A stretch of 64,000 nucleotides of DNA from Mesobacillus maritimus (GCF_019749255.1 NZ_JACWFH010000008.1:126352-190351), one strand, 5' to 3'. Counted from the stretch's first letter, positions 27,094-37,121 are shown. The notes: generated from the letters alone by a model not told the origin. Program-made: numbers and translations.

Positions 27094-28647
27094 TTGGACA
27101 TGCAAGCTGAATATTTATTTTGGAAAACAGCGAACTTCCTAATTGTTCATAATCATTATAGGATCATACAAATATCAAAAGACCAAAAAGAAATTTGGTT
27201 AGAAAAAGTAGAAAATAAAGGTGCACAATTATATAGGCTCTTTTGCACTAGCATAGATTGGAGCCAAATGCTACAAAGGGACATTGAGTTGGTTGCAGAA
27301 AATGGAAGTATCGTCAGGAAAAAATTGGTTAGAGGGGATTTAACCATAAACAACCTTTATTTTATGGCTTTACCTCCTGTGGATGATTATGAATATCTTC
27401 TAACTCAGCCAAAGTTTAGCCCAGATAAAGGTCGAGTAAAAGTATCAAGCTACGTTTTGGATAGTAGGGATTTACCAGGATCAAAGGATACACTCAAACA
27501 GCTATTAGGGGAGCACTTTGCTTCAGAAATACATAACAATTTTAATGAGGAAGATATACAAAAAAGTAGGAGTCAAGCTTTGACTAACGCATCGGATAGA
27601 GCGAAGGAGGAGAAAGCAATCTTTCACTCTGGTATTCCATTTTTTACATATATCTTAATCGCGATCCAACTAGTTGTTTTCTTGCTCATGGAATTTAAAG
27701 GGGGAAGTACAGATTCTTCTACCTTGTTAAAATTTGGAGCTAAATTTAACCCACTTATCCTTGAGGGAGAGTGGTGGCGGTTTTTTACTCCGATGTTTTT
27801 GCATATTGGTTTTCTCCACCTCTTAATGAACTCGATGGCATTATACTATTTGGGTCCATTGGTCGAACGCATATATGGAAATGTTCGATTTTTGTTCCTC
27901 TATCTTTTTGCAGGTTTTACTGGAGTAGCAGCCAGTTTTTTATTTAGTGCAAACTTGTCTGCTGGTGCAAGTGGAGCTATTTTTGGATGCTTCGGTGCCT
28001 TACTCTATTTCGGGGTCGTTTTTCCACGGCTTTTTATTCGATCACTAGGATTTAATATCCTTTTTGTGCTTGCTCTTAACCTAGTGTTTGGATTTACGGT
28101 TCCCGGTATTGATAATGCTGGTCATATAGGCGGACTACTTGGAGGATTTGCTGCGGCAGGTATATTACATTTTCCTAGAAAAAAAAGATTAAAATCACAA
28201 GCAATCTTCCTCGTTGTCACGGCTGCTTTAATTGTTGGTCTGCTTCAATACGGTTTTAGCGACTATGCTTCTGTAGTGGATAGACAATCTGTGTTAATTC
28301 TTGCACAGGAATATATTAAAAACGAAGAATATGATCAAGCCTACCGACTGCTACACAATTATCAAGATGAGGATGAAAAATCTGCTGAGATTCTATTTCT
28401 TCTATCTTATACTGAGATTAAAAGAGGTAATCTAGATAGTGCCAAATCCTATCTACTTCAGGTGGTCGAGCTTGACCCTATGTTTCACGAAGCACATTAT
28501 AATCTTTCATTGGTTTATTTAGAACAAGATTCATTTGAGAAAGCCAAAAAACATGCGGAACAAGCGCTTGAGCTGAACGCTGAGAAAAAGGAATACAAAG
28601 ACTTGCTAGAAGATATTTCTTCCTATATGAAATTGAAGGACTCATAA
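27094..28647 (+). CDS. yqgP: Rhomboid intramembrane serine protease with TPR tail (YqgP)
   Basis: Polytopic protease cleaving membrane proteins. In B. subtilis it acts with FtsH on the Mg transporter MgtE. 517 residues: N-terminal soluble domain (about 1-180), rhomboid core with EGEWWRFFTPMFLH, catalytic S293 in GASGAIFG and H344 in NAGHIGG (51-residue spacing, as in the B. subtilis enzyme), then TPR-like repeats (about 405-510). TTG 27094 has eight-base spacing from AGGAG. The GTG at 27085 overlaps the ribosome site. Confidence 0.93.
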   Translation: MDMQAEYLFWKTANFLIVHNHYRIIQISKDQKEIWLEKVENKGAQLYRLFCTSIDWSQMLQRDIELVAENGSIVRKKLVRGDLTINNLYFMALPPVDDYEYLLTQPKFSPDKGRVKVSSYVLDSRDLPGSKDTLKQLLGEHFASEIHNNFNEEDIQKSRSQALTNASDRAKEEKAIFHSGIPFFTYILIAIQLVVFLLMEFKGGSTDSSTLLKFGAKFNPLILEGEWWRFFTPMFLHIGFLHLLMNSMALYYLGPLVERIYGNVRFLFLYLFAGFTGVAASFLFSANLSAGASGAIFGCFGALLYFGVVFPRLFIRSLGFNILFVLALNLVFGFTVPGIDNAGHIGGLLGGFAAAGILHFPRKKRLKSQAIFLVVTAALIVGLLQYGFSDYASVVDRQSVLILAQEYIKNEEYDQAYRLLHNYQDEDEKSAEILFLLSYTEIKRGNLDSAKSYLLQVVELDPMFHEAHYNLSLVYLEQDSFEKAKKHAEQALELNAEKKEYKDLLEDISSYMKLKDS

Positions 28648-28693
28648 AAATATGTTGTTTGCTCCATCACATAATAGAATGATTGAAATTAAG

Positions 28694-28745
28694 AAACGGT
28701 GTAATCAATGATTCCAATGATTACACCGTTTTCTTGTTCTTCACG
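28694..28745 (+). terminator. Terminator of yqgP
   Basis: AACGGTGTAATCA pairs with TGATTACACCGTT around ATGATTCCAA, then TTCTTGTTCTT. Confidence 0.85.
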
Positions 28746-28922
28746 TTACTCTTTCTTTACGAAAGTTAACCAAACCTTTCTTATTCTCTTATTAAAAGAT
28801 TTATTTTGTGCTTACTTACAATCCACTGAGTATGATTTTTTTTTTGTGTGGCAATGATGGGAAAGTGGTAAGGAAAATACTGGATTAATAATAATCAGAA
28901 GAGAAGATTTTCGAGGTGGATT

Positions 28923-30383
28923 ATGGAGCAAAAAATAAAACATCCTGTTCAAGCAGATATCAAGAAAAATATCGCTTATTTAAAAGAGTCCTTAGGAGTT
29001 GATAAAAGTTTTGACGTAATTCAGCTTGATGTAGAATATGCTGAAAAGGAAATGGCATTCTTTTTAATAGATGGTTTTGCAAAAGATGACCTTTTACATT
29101 TAATTATGAAATTCTTGGCTAAACAAAAGCCAGAAGATCTTCAGAATGATACCTTGCACAAGCTTCTTCGTACATATATTCCTTACGTTGAGGTGGAAAC
29201 ATCAGATGACTTGGATGAAGTAACAGATAAGGTACTGGCAGGACCTACAGTCCTACTAGTTGATGGCTTAGATACAGCGATTGTGATCGATGCCCGGACC
29301 TATCCAGTTAGAGGTCCTGAAGAGCCTGACACAGAGAGAGTGGTTAGAGGAGCCAGGGACGGGTATGTAGAAACAATTGTTTTTAATACAGCTTTGACAA
29401 GAAGAAGAGTTCGAGATCGGACATTAAGAATGGAATATATGCAGGTAGGGCGTAGATCCAAAACAGATATCGTTGTCAGTTATATCGAGGATATTGCTGA
29501 TCCCGAAATGGTGAAAAAGGTAAAGGACGCGATAGCAAAAATTGATACAGATGGTCTCCCGATGGCCGAAAAAACCGTTGAAGAATTTATTTTAGGGAGG
29601 CATTGGAATCCATTTCCCACTGTACGGTACACGGAAAGACCAGATACAGCTGCAGTCCATTTATACGAGGGTCATGTTTGTATCATCGTTGATGGATCGC
29701 CTAGTGTTATGATTACACCAACAACCTATTGGCATCATATGCAGCATGCAGAAGAGTATCGCAATAGTCCACTTGTAGGAGCTTACCTACGGATGATTCG
29801 GTATATACTGGTCTGGGCATCAGTGTTTCTTCTGCCTCTATGGTATTTGCTAGCGTCTCATCCAGAACTATTGCCTGAGAAATTTTCCTATATCGGAATT
29901 AATGACCCTGGTCAGATTCCGCTATTTGTTCAATTTATGATTATTGAAGTGGGTCTAGATGGCTTAAGAATGGCTGCAATTCACACACCAACATCACTCG
30001 CTACCGCCTTGGGACTTGTTGCAGCCTTAATGATTGGGCAAGTTGCCATTGAAGTTGGCTTGCTGACAAATGAAGTGATTTTATACTTCTCAGTAGCTGC
30101 AATTGGTACATTTGCAACACCAAGTTATGAGATGGGTCTTGCGAATCGTCTTGCAAGAATCTTCCTATTAATAGCAACGGCTGCCTTTGCTACACCAGGG
30201 CTAGTGATTGGAACGGTTCTTTTAATCATCTACTTAACTCGCATGAACTCTTTTGGAATTCCATATTTATGGCCATTTATTCCGTTTAATTTCAGGGCCT
30301 TCCGGGATGTTATCGTACGTTCACCTATGCCATTGAAAAATAAAAGACCGCAAGTCATGCATCCAAAGGACCCAGATCGATAA
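28923..30383 (+). CDS. SpoVAF-like spore germination protein (GerA family A subunit type)
   Basis: 486 residues. A large N-terminal soluble domain (1 to about 285) contains VDGLDTAIVIDARTYPVRGP and EEPDTERVVRGARDGYVETI. About five membrane segments follow, and the tail reads KNKRPQVMHPKDPDR. This is the GerA/SpoVAF family. The PEEPDxERVVRGARDG and TRRRVRDRTLRMEYMQVG segments fit SpoVAF better than a nutrient-receptor A subunit. No B or C subunit genes or spoVAA-AE genes lie beside it. Expected in the spore inner membrane, in the forespore under sigma-G. No sigma-G promoter was confirmed. Confidence 0.82.
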   Translation: MEQKIKHPVQADIKKNIAYLKESLGVDKSFDVIQLDVEYAEKEMAFFLIDGFAKDDLLHLIMKFLAKQKPEDLQNDTLHKLLRTYIPYVEVETSDDLDEVTDKVLAGPTVLLVDGLDTAIVIDARTYPVRGPEEPDTERVVRGARDGYVETIVFNTALTRRRVRDRTLRMEYMQVGRRSKTDIVVSYIEDIADPEMVKKVKDAIAKIDTDGLPMAEKTVEEFILGRHWNPFPTVRYTERPDTAAVHLYEGHVCIIVDGSPSVMITPTTYWHHMQHAEEYRNSPLVGAYLRMIRYILVWASVFLLPLWYLLASHPELLPEKFSYIGINDPGQIPLFVQFMIIEVGLDGLRMAAIHTPTSLATALGLVAALMIGQVAIEVGLLTNEVILYFSVAAIGTFATPSYEMGLANRLARIFLLIATAAFATPGLVIGTVLLIIYLTRMNSFGIPYLWPFIPFNFRAFRDVIVRSPMPLKNKRPQVMHPKDPDR

Positions 30384-30476
30384 TCACAATTGTTATAAAA
30401 GTTTCATACTTGAGAAGCCTCGTTGTATCGATTATACTTAATAAATGTAAATTTGTTCACATATGAGGGAATCTAA

Positions 30477-30692
30477 TTGAAAACAATCTATGAAATCCAA
30501 CAATTATTAAAAAGGTTTGGAACTTTTATCTATATTGGAGATAGAATGGCAGACCTTGAGCTAATGGAAACAGAAATTAAAGAACTCTATAGCTCACAAT
30601 TAATTGAAACAGCTGATTTTCAGTCGGCCATTATGCTGTTGAGGCATGAAATCAGACTGGAAAGGGAAAAAAGACAAGCAGAAACTAGGTGA
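30477..30692 (+). CDS. yqgQ: DUF910 protein YqgQ
   Basis: 71-residue helical protein, TTG start six bases after GAGGGA. Contains [21 protein letters not shown] and a charged helical C-terminus ([11 protein letters not shown]), as in DUF910/YqgQ. Possibly binds single-stranded nucleic acid by structural reports. In-cell role unknown. Its stop overlaps the start region of glcK, the same pairing as in B. subtilis. Confidence 0.88.
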   Translation: MKTIYEIQQLLKRFGTFIYIGDRMADLELMETEIKELYSSQLIETADFQSAIMLLRHEIRLEREKRQAETR

Positions 30693-30697
30693 GAGTG

Positions 30698-31681
30698 ATG
30701 GCAGAAAAATGGTTAATTGGTGTTGATTTAGGTGGCACAACGATAAAAATTGCGTTTTTCAACTTCTACGGAGAAATTCTACATAAGTGGGAAATACCGA
30801 CAGATGTCTCGAATGAGGGGAAAAATATCACCACAGATATTGCAAAAGCAATTGATGGAAAGCTAGATGAACTTGGACGGGCGAAAAGCAATGTCCTTGG
30901 AATCGGAATTGGTGCTCCTGGTCCAGTTAATCTGAGCACAGGCGGGATATACGAAGCTGTTAATCTTGGGTGGAGGAATGAGTACCCATTACAAGACTTG
31001 CTTGAGGTTGAAACCTCACTTCCAGTCGTTGTTGATAATGATGCGAATTGTGCAGCCTTAGGGGAAATGTGGAAAGGAGCCGGTAACGGCGCTAAAGACA
31101 TTGTATGTGTAACCCTCGGAACAGGGGTTGGTGGCGGAGTGATTACCAATGGCGACATCGTTCATGGAAAAAGTGGAGCAGCTGGGGAAATTGGTCATAT
31201 CACTTCGATTGCAGATGGTGGATCTCCTTGTAATTGTGGAAAGAGTGGTTGCCTTGAAACAATTGCATCCGCTACTGGTATTGTTCGCTTAGCTGTAGAG
31301 GAACTAAAAAAGGGAGATCAACAGGGAGCTCTTAGTACTATTTTCCGTCAAGAAGGACAAGTAACAGCCAAAGATATTTTTGATGCTGCAAGAGAAGGGG
31401 ACGATATTGCAGAAAAGGTTATTAATGACGTTTCCTTTCATCTTGGATTAGCCCTTGCTAACATTGCAAACATCTTAAACCCTGAAAAAATTGTGCTAGG
31501 TGGAGGAGTTTCTAAAGCTGGTTCTGTATTACTAGATCCAGTTAAAGAAAGCTTTTTGCGATACGCTTTTCCGAGAGTGGCTAAATCAACCGAAATTGCC
31601 CTAGCAACATTGGGGAATGACGCAGGAGTTATTGGTGCCGCATGGATTGTAAAAAATAAAGCGAAAAAGGTAAACGATTAA
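30698..31681 (+). CDS. glcK: ROK-family glucokinase
   Basis: ATP-dependent glucose phosphorylation. 327 residues: ATP-binding DLGGTTIK near the N-terminus, GIGAPGPVN, glucose-binding [21 protein letters not shown] zinc motif [14 protein letters not shown] and KIVLGGGVS. Start ATG 30698, four bases from AGGTGAG. In-frame GTGs upstream (30689, 30695) are less likely. Coupled with yqgQ. Confidence 0.93.
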   Translation: MAEKWLIGVDLGGTTIKIAFFNFYGEILHKWEIPTDVSNEGKNITTDIAKAIDGKLDELGRAKSNVLGIGIGAPGPVNLSTGGIYEAVNLGWRNEYPLQDLLEVETSLPVVVDNDANCAALGEMWKGAGNGAKDIVCVTLGTGVGGGVITNGDIVHGKSGAAGEIGHITSIADGGSPCNCGKSGCLETIASATGIVRLAVEELKKGDQQGALSTIFRQEGQVTAKDIFDAAREGDDIAEKVINDVSFHLGLALANIANILNPEKIVLGGGVSKAGSVLLDPVKESFLRYAFPRVAKSTEIALATLGNDAGVIGAAWIVKNKAKKVND

Positions 31682-32070
31682 AAAACTGTTTTCGTAAAGA
31701 TTGTCGTTATCTAGAATTTTTAGCGTTAAAACAGCTTGTTCTAAAGTAACAATGTCATAAGTACCAAATTTGATAAAAGAGCCATAACAAAAAAGTGTCC
31801 ATTTTCATGGGCACTTTTTTTATGAGAATTTCCTTCTATAAAGAAAACAACTTAGTTTGGAATAGGTCTAAGTTCTTAAGAGGAATAATAAAAGAAATAA
31901 ATAATAAAATGGAAGTGGGAAGAATAAAAGCAAGTTTGCATTAGTATGATAGCTTTCTTAAACATGTGTTAATTTTCACTTATACGACGGAATATAGAAT
32001 TTAGATGGTGTTGGTTTTCTGTTTAGAAAAAAAGTCCCATCGCTGTTCGCTTTAACAGGAGGTAGCCCGT
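31682..32070 (+). other. 389-base intergenic region with glcK terminator
   Basis: The only clear element is a terminator at about 31788-31822 (AAAGTG-T-CCAT pairing with ATGG-G-CACTTT, then T7). It stands 110 bases past glcK. The remaining sequence up to the AGGAGG site of the next gene is AT-rich, with no ORF of note and no convincing promoter or operator. Confidence 0.7.
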
Positions 32071-33933
32071 ATGAAAATGAAAGGGAGTTTGAATATCTCA
32101 TTCCTGACAATGGCAGTCTTCCTACTTTGGATAAAAACATATATGGTCTATAAAACTAGCTTTGATATCAAAATTGAAAATGTCGTGCAAGAGTTCATTT
32201 TATTCATCAATCCATTAAGCTTCCTCATGCTTATATTTGGGCTAAGCTTTTGGATCAGCCCAAGAAATCGGACAAGTTACATTGTTGCTACCAGCTTTAT
32301 CATTTCATGCATATTATATGCGAATGTTGTTTACTACAGGTTTTTTAATGATTTTCTAACGATTCCTGTCCTATTTCAAACAAGCAATATGAGCGATTTG
32401 GGGAGTAGTGTTACCGAATTAATCTACATCACCGATCTGCTTTATTTTAGTGACTGCTTATTGATATTTTATCTTATGAAGTTTCGAGCAAGACCAATGG
32501 AAAACCTTGGTTTTTCAAATGTGCAACAGCGGGCATTTATATTATTATCTTTAGCGATGACCTTTTTTAATCTTGGTCTAGCCGAGTCGGAGCGCCCCCA
32601 GCTACTAACAAGGACCTTTGACCGAGAAATGCTCGTAAAAAATATTGGTACATATCATTATCATCTTTATGATCTTTTTCTACAATCTAAATCATCTGCA
32701 CAGCGTGCTTTGGCTGATGGCAGTAAATTAGCAGATATTGAGAACTATGTTCGTGCAAATTATATCCCACCAAGTGAAGAAATGTTTGGGATTGCCCAAA
32801 ATAAGAATATTATTCTAATTTCAATGGAATCTATGCAAAACTTTGTAATCGGTGCAAAGGTAAACGATGAGGATATCACTCCGTTTTTAAATAAGTTCAT
32901 TGAGGAAAGCTTCTATTTTGATCAATTCTATCATCAAACAGGACAAGGGAAAACATCTGACTCTGAATTTATTGTTGATAATTCTTTATATCCATTGAGT
33001 AGAGGGGCGGTATTTTTTACACACTCTGCGAATGAATTTTATGCAATTCCTGAAGTGCTCGACAACCATGGCTATTTTACAGCTTCGCTACATGCCAACA
33101 ATAAAAGTTTCTGGAATCGGGATATTATGTATAACTCTCTAGGCTATGATCGTTTTTTCTCCTATACTGATTATGAAATCACCAAGGAAAACTCTGTTGG
33201 GTGGGGATTGAAAGATGTAGAATTTTTTCGGCAGTCTGTTCAGCATTTAAAAGATGCACCTAAGCCTTTTTATGCAAAGTTCATTACGCTGACCAATCAT
33301 TTTCCGTTTGAATTGGAAGAACAAGACCGCTTGATCAAACCATTTAATTCAAACGATAAAACGGTTAATCAATATTTTTTAACGGTCCGTTATTTGGACG
33401 AGTCGCTTAAAACGTTCATTTCAGAATTAAAAAATGCCGGATTGTACGAAAATTCTATTATCATCTTGTATGGGGATCATTATGGAATTTCAGAAAACCA
33501 CAATAAAGCCATGAAAGAGTTCCTTTCAGAGGACATTACTCCATTTGTGAGTACGCAACTTCAACGTGTTCCATTAATTGTCCATATCCCTGGAATGAAA
33601 GGCGAAACCATTTCTTCGATAGGTGGTCAAATAGATTTAAAGCCTACAATTCTCCACCTTTTAGGTATTGAGACAAAAGGTGATATGCAATTTGGCTCTG
33701 ATTTATTTAGTCAAGAAAGAATGGACATCGCTGTTCTCAGAAATGGGAGCTTTATAACTAAAGACTATCTATTTACAAGAAATACATGCTATAGTAATGA
33801 AACTGGTGAGCAGGTAGAAAAAGTTCTGTGCGAACCTTATATAGAAAAAGCTAAAATTGAACTAGAGTATTCTGATCAAATTATTTATGGTGATCTTCTT
33901 AGATTTTATGGACAACCGCTACGGACAAAATAA
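32071..33933 (+). CDS. yqgS: LTA synthase family protein (YqgS)
   Basis: Lipoteichoic-acid synthase-like phosphatidylglycerol glycerophosphotransferase. 620 residues: five N-terminal membrane segments (1 to about 190), linker, then an extracellular sulfatase-fold domain. Catalytic T295 lies in QGKTSDSE, metal site residues in ISMESMQNF, and YGDHYGISEN near 470. B. subtilis has four LtaS paralogues, and position after glcK identifies YqgS, the minor, sporulation-linked one. AGGAGG lies upstream. Confidence 0.92.
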   Translation: MKMKGSLNISFLTMAVFLLWIKTYMVYKTSFDIKIENVVQEFILFINPLSFLMLIFGLSFWISPRNRTSYIVATSFIISCILYANVVYYRFFNDFLTIPVLFQTSNMSDLGSSVTELIYITDLLYFSDCLLIFYLMKFRARPMENLGFSNVQQRAFILLSLAMTFFNLGLAESERPQLLTRTFDREMLVKNIGTYHYHLYDLFLQSKSSAQRALADGSKLADIENYVRANYIPPSEEMFGIAQNKNIILISMESMQNFVIGAKVNDEDITPFLNKFIEESFYFDQFYHQTGQGKTSDSEFIVDNSLYPLSRGAVFFTHSANEFYAIPEVLDNHGYFTASLHANNKSFWNRDIMYNSLGYDRFFSYTDYEITKENSVGWGLKDVEFFRQSVQHLKDAPKPFYAKFITLTNHFPFELEEQDRLIKPFNSNDKTVNQYFLTVRYLDESLKTFISELKNAGLYENSIIILYGDHYGISENHNKAMKEFLSEDITPFVSTQLQRVPLIVHIPGMKGETISSIGGQIDLKPTILHLLGIETKGDMQFGSDLFSQERMDIAVLRNGSFITKDYLFTRNTCYSNETGEQVEKVLCEPYIEKAKIELEYSDQIIYGDLLRFYGQPLRTK

Positions 33934-33949
33934 CCATATGATGTTCATA

Positions 33950-33983
33950 CTAAACCTGCGCGAAAATGCGTGGGTTTTTTAAA
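33950..33983 (+). terminator. Terminator of yqgS
   Basis: AAACC-T-GCG pairs with GCG-T-GGGTTT around CGAAAAT, then TTTTTT. Confidence 0.8.
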
Positions 33984-34045
33984 AAGTCTGAAACATTTTT
34001 TGAGTAAATACGTACTATTTAATGGGCGAGAAAGGTGGGGGAGAC

Positions 34046-35203
34046 TTGATTGAGTATTTTAATAAATTTAGGATAGTGAACGTAAAACTTATCTTTATTG
34101 TTTCGTTATTATTCATAATTACAGGTATGGTTATGGGCTGTTCAAACAATCAATTTTCCCAGCCAAATGTAGGTTCAAGCCATAATCCCATTAAAAAAGA
34201 AGAACCGGGGGTTTCTTTTTTTGGAGAAGAGCTCATGCCAATAACAGAGGTGGAAGGTAGTTTCTCTGAAGTTGCGGGATGGCTTACAGATGACACCATC
34301 CTTTACATAACAAATCTCCATAAAGGATCAAATTTATACACTTATCATTTATCCTCAGGTGTTAGTTCGTTGTTTTATCAAAGTGATGTTCCAGTTGTTA
34401 GCGCGGATATTAGCCCATTGAGGGACAAGGTTTTCATTCATGCAGCGCCAACAAGTTACCAGGCGGAGGTAATCGTTGTAGATATAAACGGAGAAACTCT
34501 CTCTCAAGCGAAAATCGATTCCTTTGAGCTAGCCTATGAATGGAACTTTGAAAATGAGGAAGAGGTATTATTATCGGCCTTTAACGAGGATTGGAGCTTT
34601 AATACCTATGTTCTGAACATCCCAAAGAGCAGCTTAACGGAAGTGCCCCTTCCCGAACCCTTTATTGTTTGGCCAAAAGCAAAAGAGATGCTTTACTTAA
34701 AGTGGGACGAAAATGGGTTAAATCTCAATGCACCACTTATTAAAAGAAACTTAGAAAATAAAAAAGAAGCTACTTTAATGAACTCAGTGCATCATATTGA
34801 TTCTTCTAAGGAATATATTTTGGCTATCTCTACGAGTGAACAGGATTCTAAAGAGTCAATCTATAGTATTATGAACACAGATTTTGAAAAGATTTCAGAG
34901 TTTGAAGTTTACCACTTAACTGCTTTTTCAAGTTGGCTTGTGCCCTTCTATGATTTCATTGACCGTGAAGAAAAAATAATCTACCTTCATCCAGTTCGGA
35001 GTGGAGAGGCTGATTTATACGATGAAGGATTTGTGCTAACGGAGTATTCTTTTGAAACTAAGAAAGGAAAGCAACTTTTAAATGACCTTGAGAACGAACC
35101 GATTTCATGTTCGCCAAATGGTACTTTGTGTCTTTATGGCTATCAATTTGAAAAGTTGATTGATTTGAAGGAAAAGGAAATAATAAATTTGGTTGAGCAA
35201 TAG
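34046..35203 (+). CDS. yqgU: Lipoprotein YqgU
   Basis: About 385 residues. Membrane signal segment FIVSLLFIITGMVMGC with a lipobox-like MVMGC, so likely a lipid-anchored outer-face protein. The mature part shows repeated aromatic/Asp beta-propeller-like segments (GWLTDDTILYITN, VVSADISPLRDKVFIH). Position between yqgS and yqgV matches yqgU. Function unknown. TTG 34046 follows AGGTGGGGGAG. The ATG at 34022 has no ribosome site. Confidence 0.75.
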   Translation: MIEYFNKFRIVNVKLIFIVSLLFIITGMVMGCSNNQFSQPNVGSSHNPIKKEEPGVSFFGEELMPITEVEGSFSEVAGWLTDDTILYITNLHKGSNLYTYHLSSGVSSLFYQSDVPVVSADISPLRDKVFIHAAPTSYQAEVIVVDINGETLSQAKIDSFELAYEWNFENEEEVLLSAFNEDWSFNTYVLNIPKSSLTEVPLPEPFIVWPKAKEMLYLKWDENGLNLNAPLIKRNLENKKEATLMNSVHHIDSSKEYILAISTSEQDSKESIYSIMNTDFEKISEFEVYHLTAFSSWLVPFYDFIDREEKIIYLHPVRSGEADLYDEGFVLTEYSFETKKGKQLLNDLENEPISCSPNGTLCLYGYQFEKLIDLKEKEIINLVEQ

Positions 35204-35232
35204 AAGAAAGAAAAAGGAGAGAATAAATAAAA

Positions 35233-35550
35233 ATGGCAATTGTAGATGTAACCGTGATTCCAGTAGGAACTCAATCACCTAGTGTCAGTGCATACGTGGC
35301 GGAAATCCAGAAGCTTTTAGCTAATTACGAAAGACAAGAGAAAATTCGATTTCAGCTCACCCCAATGAATACGATTATTGAGGGGGAGCTTCCTGTTTTA
35401 TTGGAGGTCATTCAAGAAATGCATGAGGCCCCATTTTCTAAAGGGATTCAACGGGTTTGTACAAATATTAGGATTGATGATCGCCGTGATGTATCAAGGA
35501 AAATGGAAGATAAGGTTGAAAAGGTACAGAGTTTACTGGATAAAAAATAA
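35233..35550 (+). CDS. yqgV: MTH1187/YqgV family thiamine-binding protein
   Basis: 105-residue ferredoxin-fold protein of the PF01910 family. It begins MAIVDVTVIPVGTQSPSVS and contains the conserved TPMNTIIEGELP. The family binds thiamine-type ligands. Role in Bacillus not established. 29 bases after yqgU with a ribosome site, probably cotranscribed. Confidence 0.9.
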   Translation: MAIVDVTVIPVGTQSPSVSAYVAEIQKLLANYERQEKIRFQLTPMNTIIEGELPVLLEVIQEMHEAPFSKGIQRVCTNIRIDDRRDVSRKMEDKVEKVQSLLDKK

Positions 35551-35581
35551 AAGGACCGCTATGCGGTCCTTTTATTTTTTC
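35548..35581. terminator. Bidirectional terminator after yqgV
   Basis: AAAAGGACCGC pairs with GCGGTCCTTTT around TAT, with T-runs on both strands. It separates convergent yqgV and yqgW. Confidence 0.88.
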
Positions 35582-35583
35582 CA

Positions 35584-35757
35584 TTAATGTGCAACAGGAT
35601 ATCCGGAATGGATTACTGTCATAATTGTAAACCAACCAAAAACGAGTAGGGAACCTCCACCAAAAACGATTCCAAGTAGGTTCTTGTTTTTTAAAGCTGA
35701 AAAAGTTCCGTATGCAGCCAAAATTGTTACTAATGCAAATATAATAACCAGTCCCAT
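35584..35757 (-). CDS. yqgW: Small membrane protein YqgW (DUF2759)
   Basis: 57 residues, reading MGLVIIFALVTILAAYG ... VFGGGSLLVFGWFTIMT ... HSGYPVAH. Two hydrophobic helices joined by ALKNKNLLG. It matches DUF2759/YqgW. GGGGG lies seven bases before the ATG at 35757. Function unknown. Confidence 0.85.
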   Translation of the reverse strand: MGLVIIFALVTILAAYGTFSALKNKNLLGIVFGGGSLLVFGWFTIMTVIHSGYPVAH

Positions 35758-35859
35758 ACAAAATCCCCCTTAAAATATTATAAATAAGATCATTAACGAT
35801 GGTAGGCATATGCCTTATGTAGACGCTACCTTATATTCGATACTATTTTATAGCTTTTT

Positions 35860-36336
35860 CTAGCATTTGTCGAGGTCTAAAAAGCTGAGCTTACAATTAT
35901 ATGCAGCTGCAATACCTTCCACTAGGGTGGAAAATTGTTTTTCTACAAAAAAAACCTCAGATCCTTCCATACTGGTTTTGTAAACAAGCTGTTCGTCAAC
36001 TTGGATTTTGGCCATCTCCAATTGCTCACACTTTCCGGTTAGTAAAAAGGCAGTTAGGATGTCTTTATATAAGTATGTCCATGTTTGTCCTTTAAAACCG
36101 TTATCAAAGAAACATTCACCAGTAGAGCCGTTATCAAGTACGATGAGGGGGTGTAGTGTTTCGAAAAGTTCTGCTTCCTTTAGTAGAGACATAACATTGA
36201 TTGCATCATGCTCATCTTCGTAAATATAAAAAGAGTCAACTGCTTCGATTAGCTTTAAATTAGAGGTTAGCAACGGAACAAACTCTTGAATATCCGATAT
36301 AAGAGGGGTAGCCTCGACACCATAAGCAAAATGCAT
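35860..36336 (-). CDS. Hypothetical protein
   Basis: 158 residues, soluble, acidic, with no signal or membrane segment. I do not recognise a family. It begins MHFAYGVEATPLISDIQEFV, has VLDNGSTGECFFDNGF in the middle and ends FLDLDKC. Four cysteines are not arranged as a metal site. GGAGG lies upstream with good spacing, and codon use resembles the neighbours, so it is likely a real gene. It lies between yqgW and the divergent yqgX, where B. subtilis has no gene that I recall. Confidence 0.7.
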   Translation of the reverse strand: MHFAYGVEATPLISDIQEFVPLLTSNLKLIEAVDSFYIYEDEHDAINVMSLLKEAELFETLHPLIVLDNGSTGECFFDNGFKGQTWTYLYKDILTAFLLTGKCEQLEMAKIQVDEQLVYKTSMEGSEVFFVEKQFSTLVEGIAAAYNCKLSFLDLDKC

Positions 36337-36430
36337 GGCGGAAAAACCTCCTTTATGATCATACTTAATGATAAGCTAATAATAGTGTAAGATAGATGTA
36401 GTGAGAAAACAACCATGGAGGTGCAAGGTT

Positions 36431-37066
36431 ATGAACTGGTTCCCGCTACCACTCGGACCTTTACAAACAAACTGCTATATTCTTTCACAAAAGGATGGTA
36501 GTAGTTTAATTATTGATCCCGGTGAAGAGCCTAACAAAATCATTCAATACATAAGTAGTAAAAAGCTGTATCCTAAAGCCATTTTATTGACTCACGCTCA
36601 TTTTGATCATATTGGAGCAGTTGATGCAATTAGGGAGAAATATGGAATTTCAGTATATATCCATAAACAAGAAGAAAAGTGGCTTTCAGACCCAGCATTG
36701 AATGGTTCGCAGCTTTTTTTACCTGGACAACAGATAAAAGCGAAGAAAGCAGACTATGTTATAACGAATGAAAAGAGTATGGAAATTGAAGGATTTACAT
36801 TCGAAGTGTTTGAAACTCCGGGACACTCTCCTGGAAGCATCTCTTTTTACTTTAATCAGGAGGGAATTGTTGCTTCCGGAGATGCTTTATTCCAAGCTAG
36901 TATTGGAAGAACAGATCTTCCAGGAGGAAACCATGATCAGTTATTGGAAAGCATCCATAAAAAATTACTCGTACTCCCTGAGGAAACCTTGGTTCTTCCA
37001 GGTCATGGACCTGCTACAACCATTGGCCAAGAAATGGACTCCAACCCGTTTTTAAATGGATTTTAG
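36431..37066 (+). CDS. yqgX: Metallo-beta-lactamase fold hydrolase YqgX
   Basis: 211-residue glyoxalase II-like hydrolase. Metal-site motifs: THAHFDHIG near 55-63, FETPGHSPGS (third His), SGDALF (bridging Asp), and LPGHGP (last His). Substrate likely a thioester. Physiological role uncertain. Start ATG 36431 is seven bases from GGAGGTG. The upstream frame is leader. Confidence 0.9.
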   Translation: MNWFPLPLGPLQTNCYILSQKDGSSLIIDPGEEPNKIIQYISSKKLYPKAILLTHAHFDHIGAVDAIREKYGISVYIHKQEEKWLSDPALNGSQLFLPGQQIKAKKADYVITNEKSMEIEGFTFEVFETPGHSPGSISFYFNQEGIVASGDALFQASIGRTDLPGGNHDQLLESIHKKLLVLPEETLVLPGHGPATTIGQEMDSNPFLNGF

Positions 37067-37090
37067 AATGTAGAGAAACGAGGCCCAAAT

Positions 37091-37121
37091 AAAAACCCTT
37101 CAGGCAAGAAGGGTTTTTTTA
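37091..37121 (+). terminator. Terminator of yqgX
   Basis: AAAAACCCTTC pairs with GAAGGGTTTTT around AGGCAA, then T-run. Confidence 0.88.
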
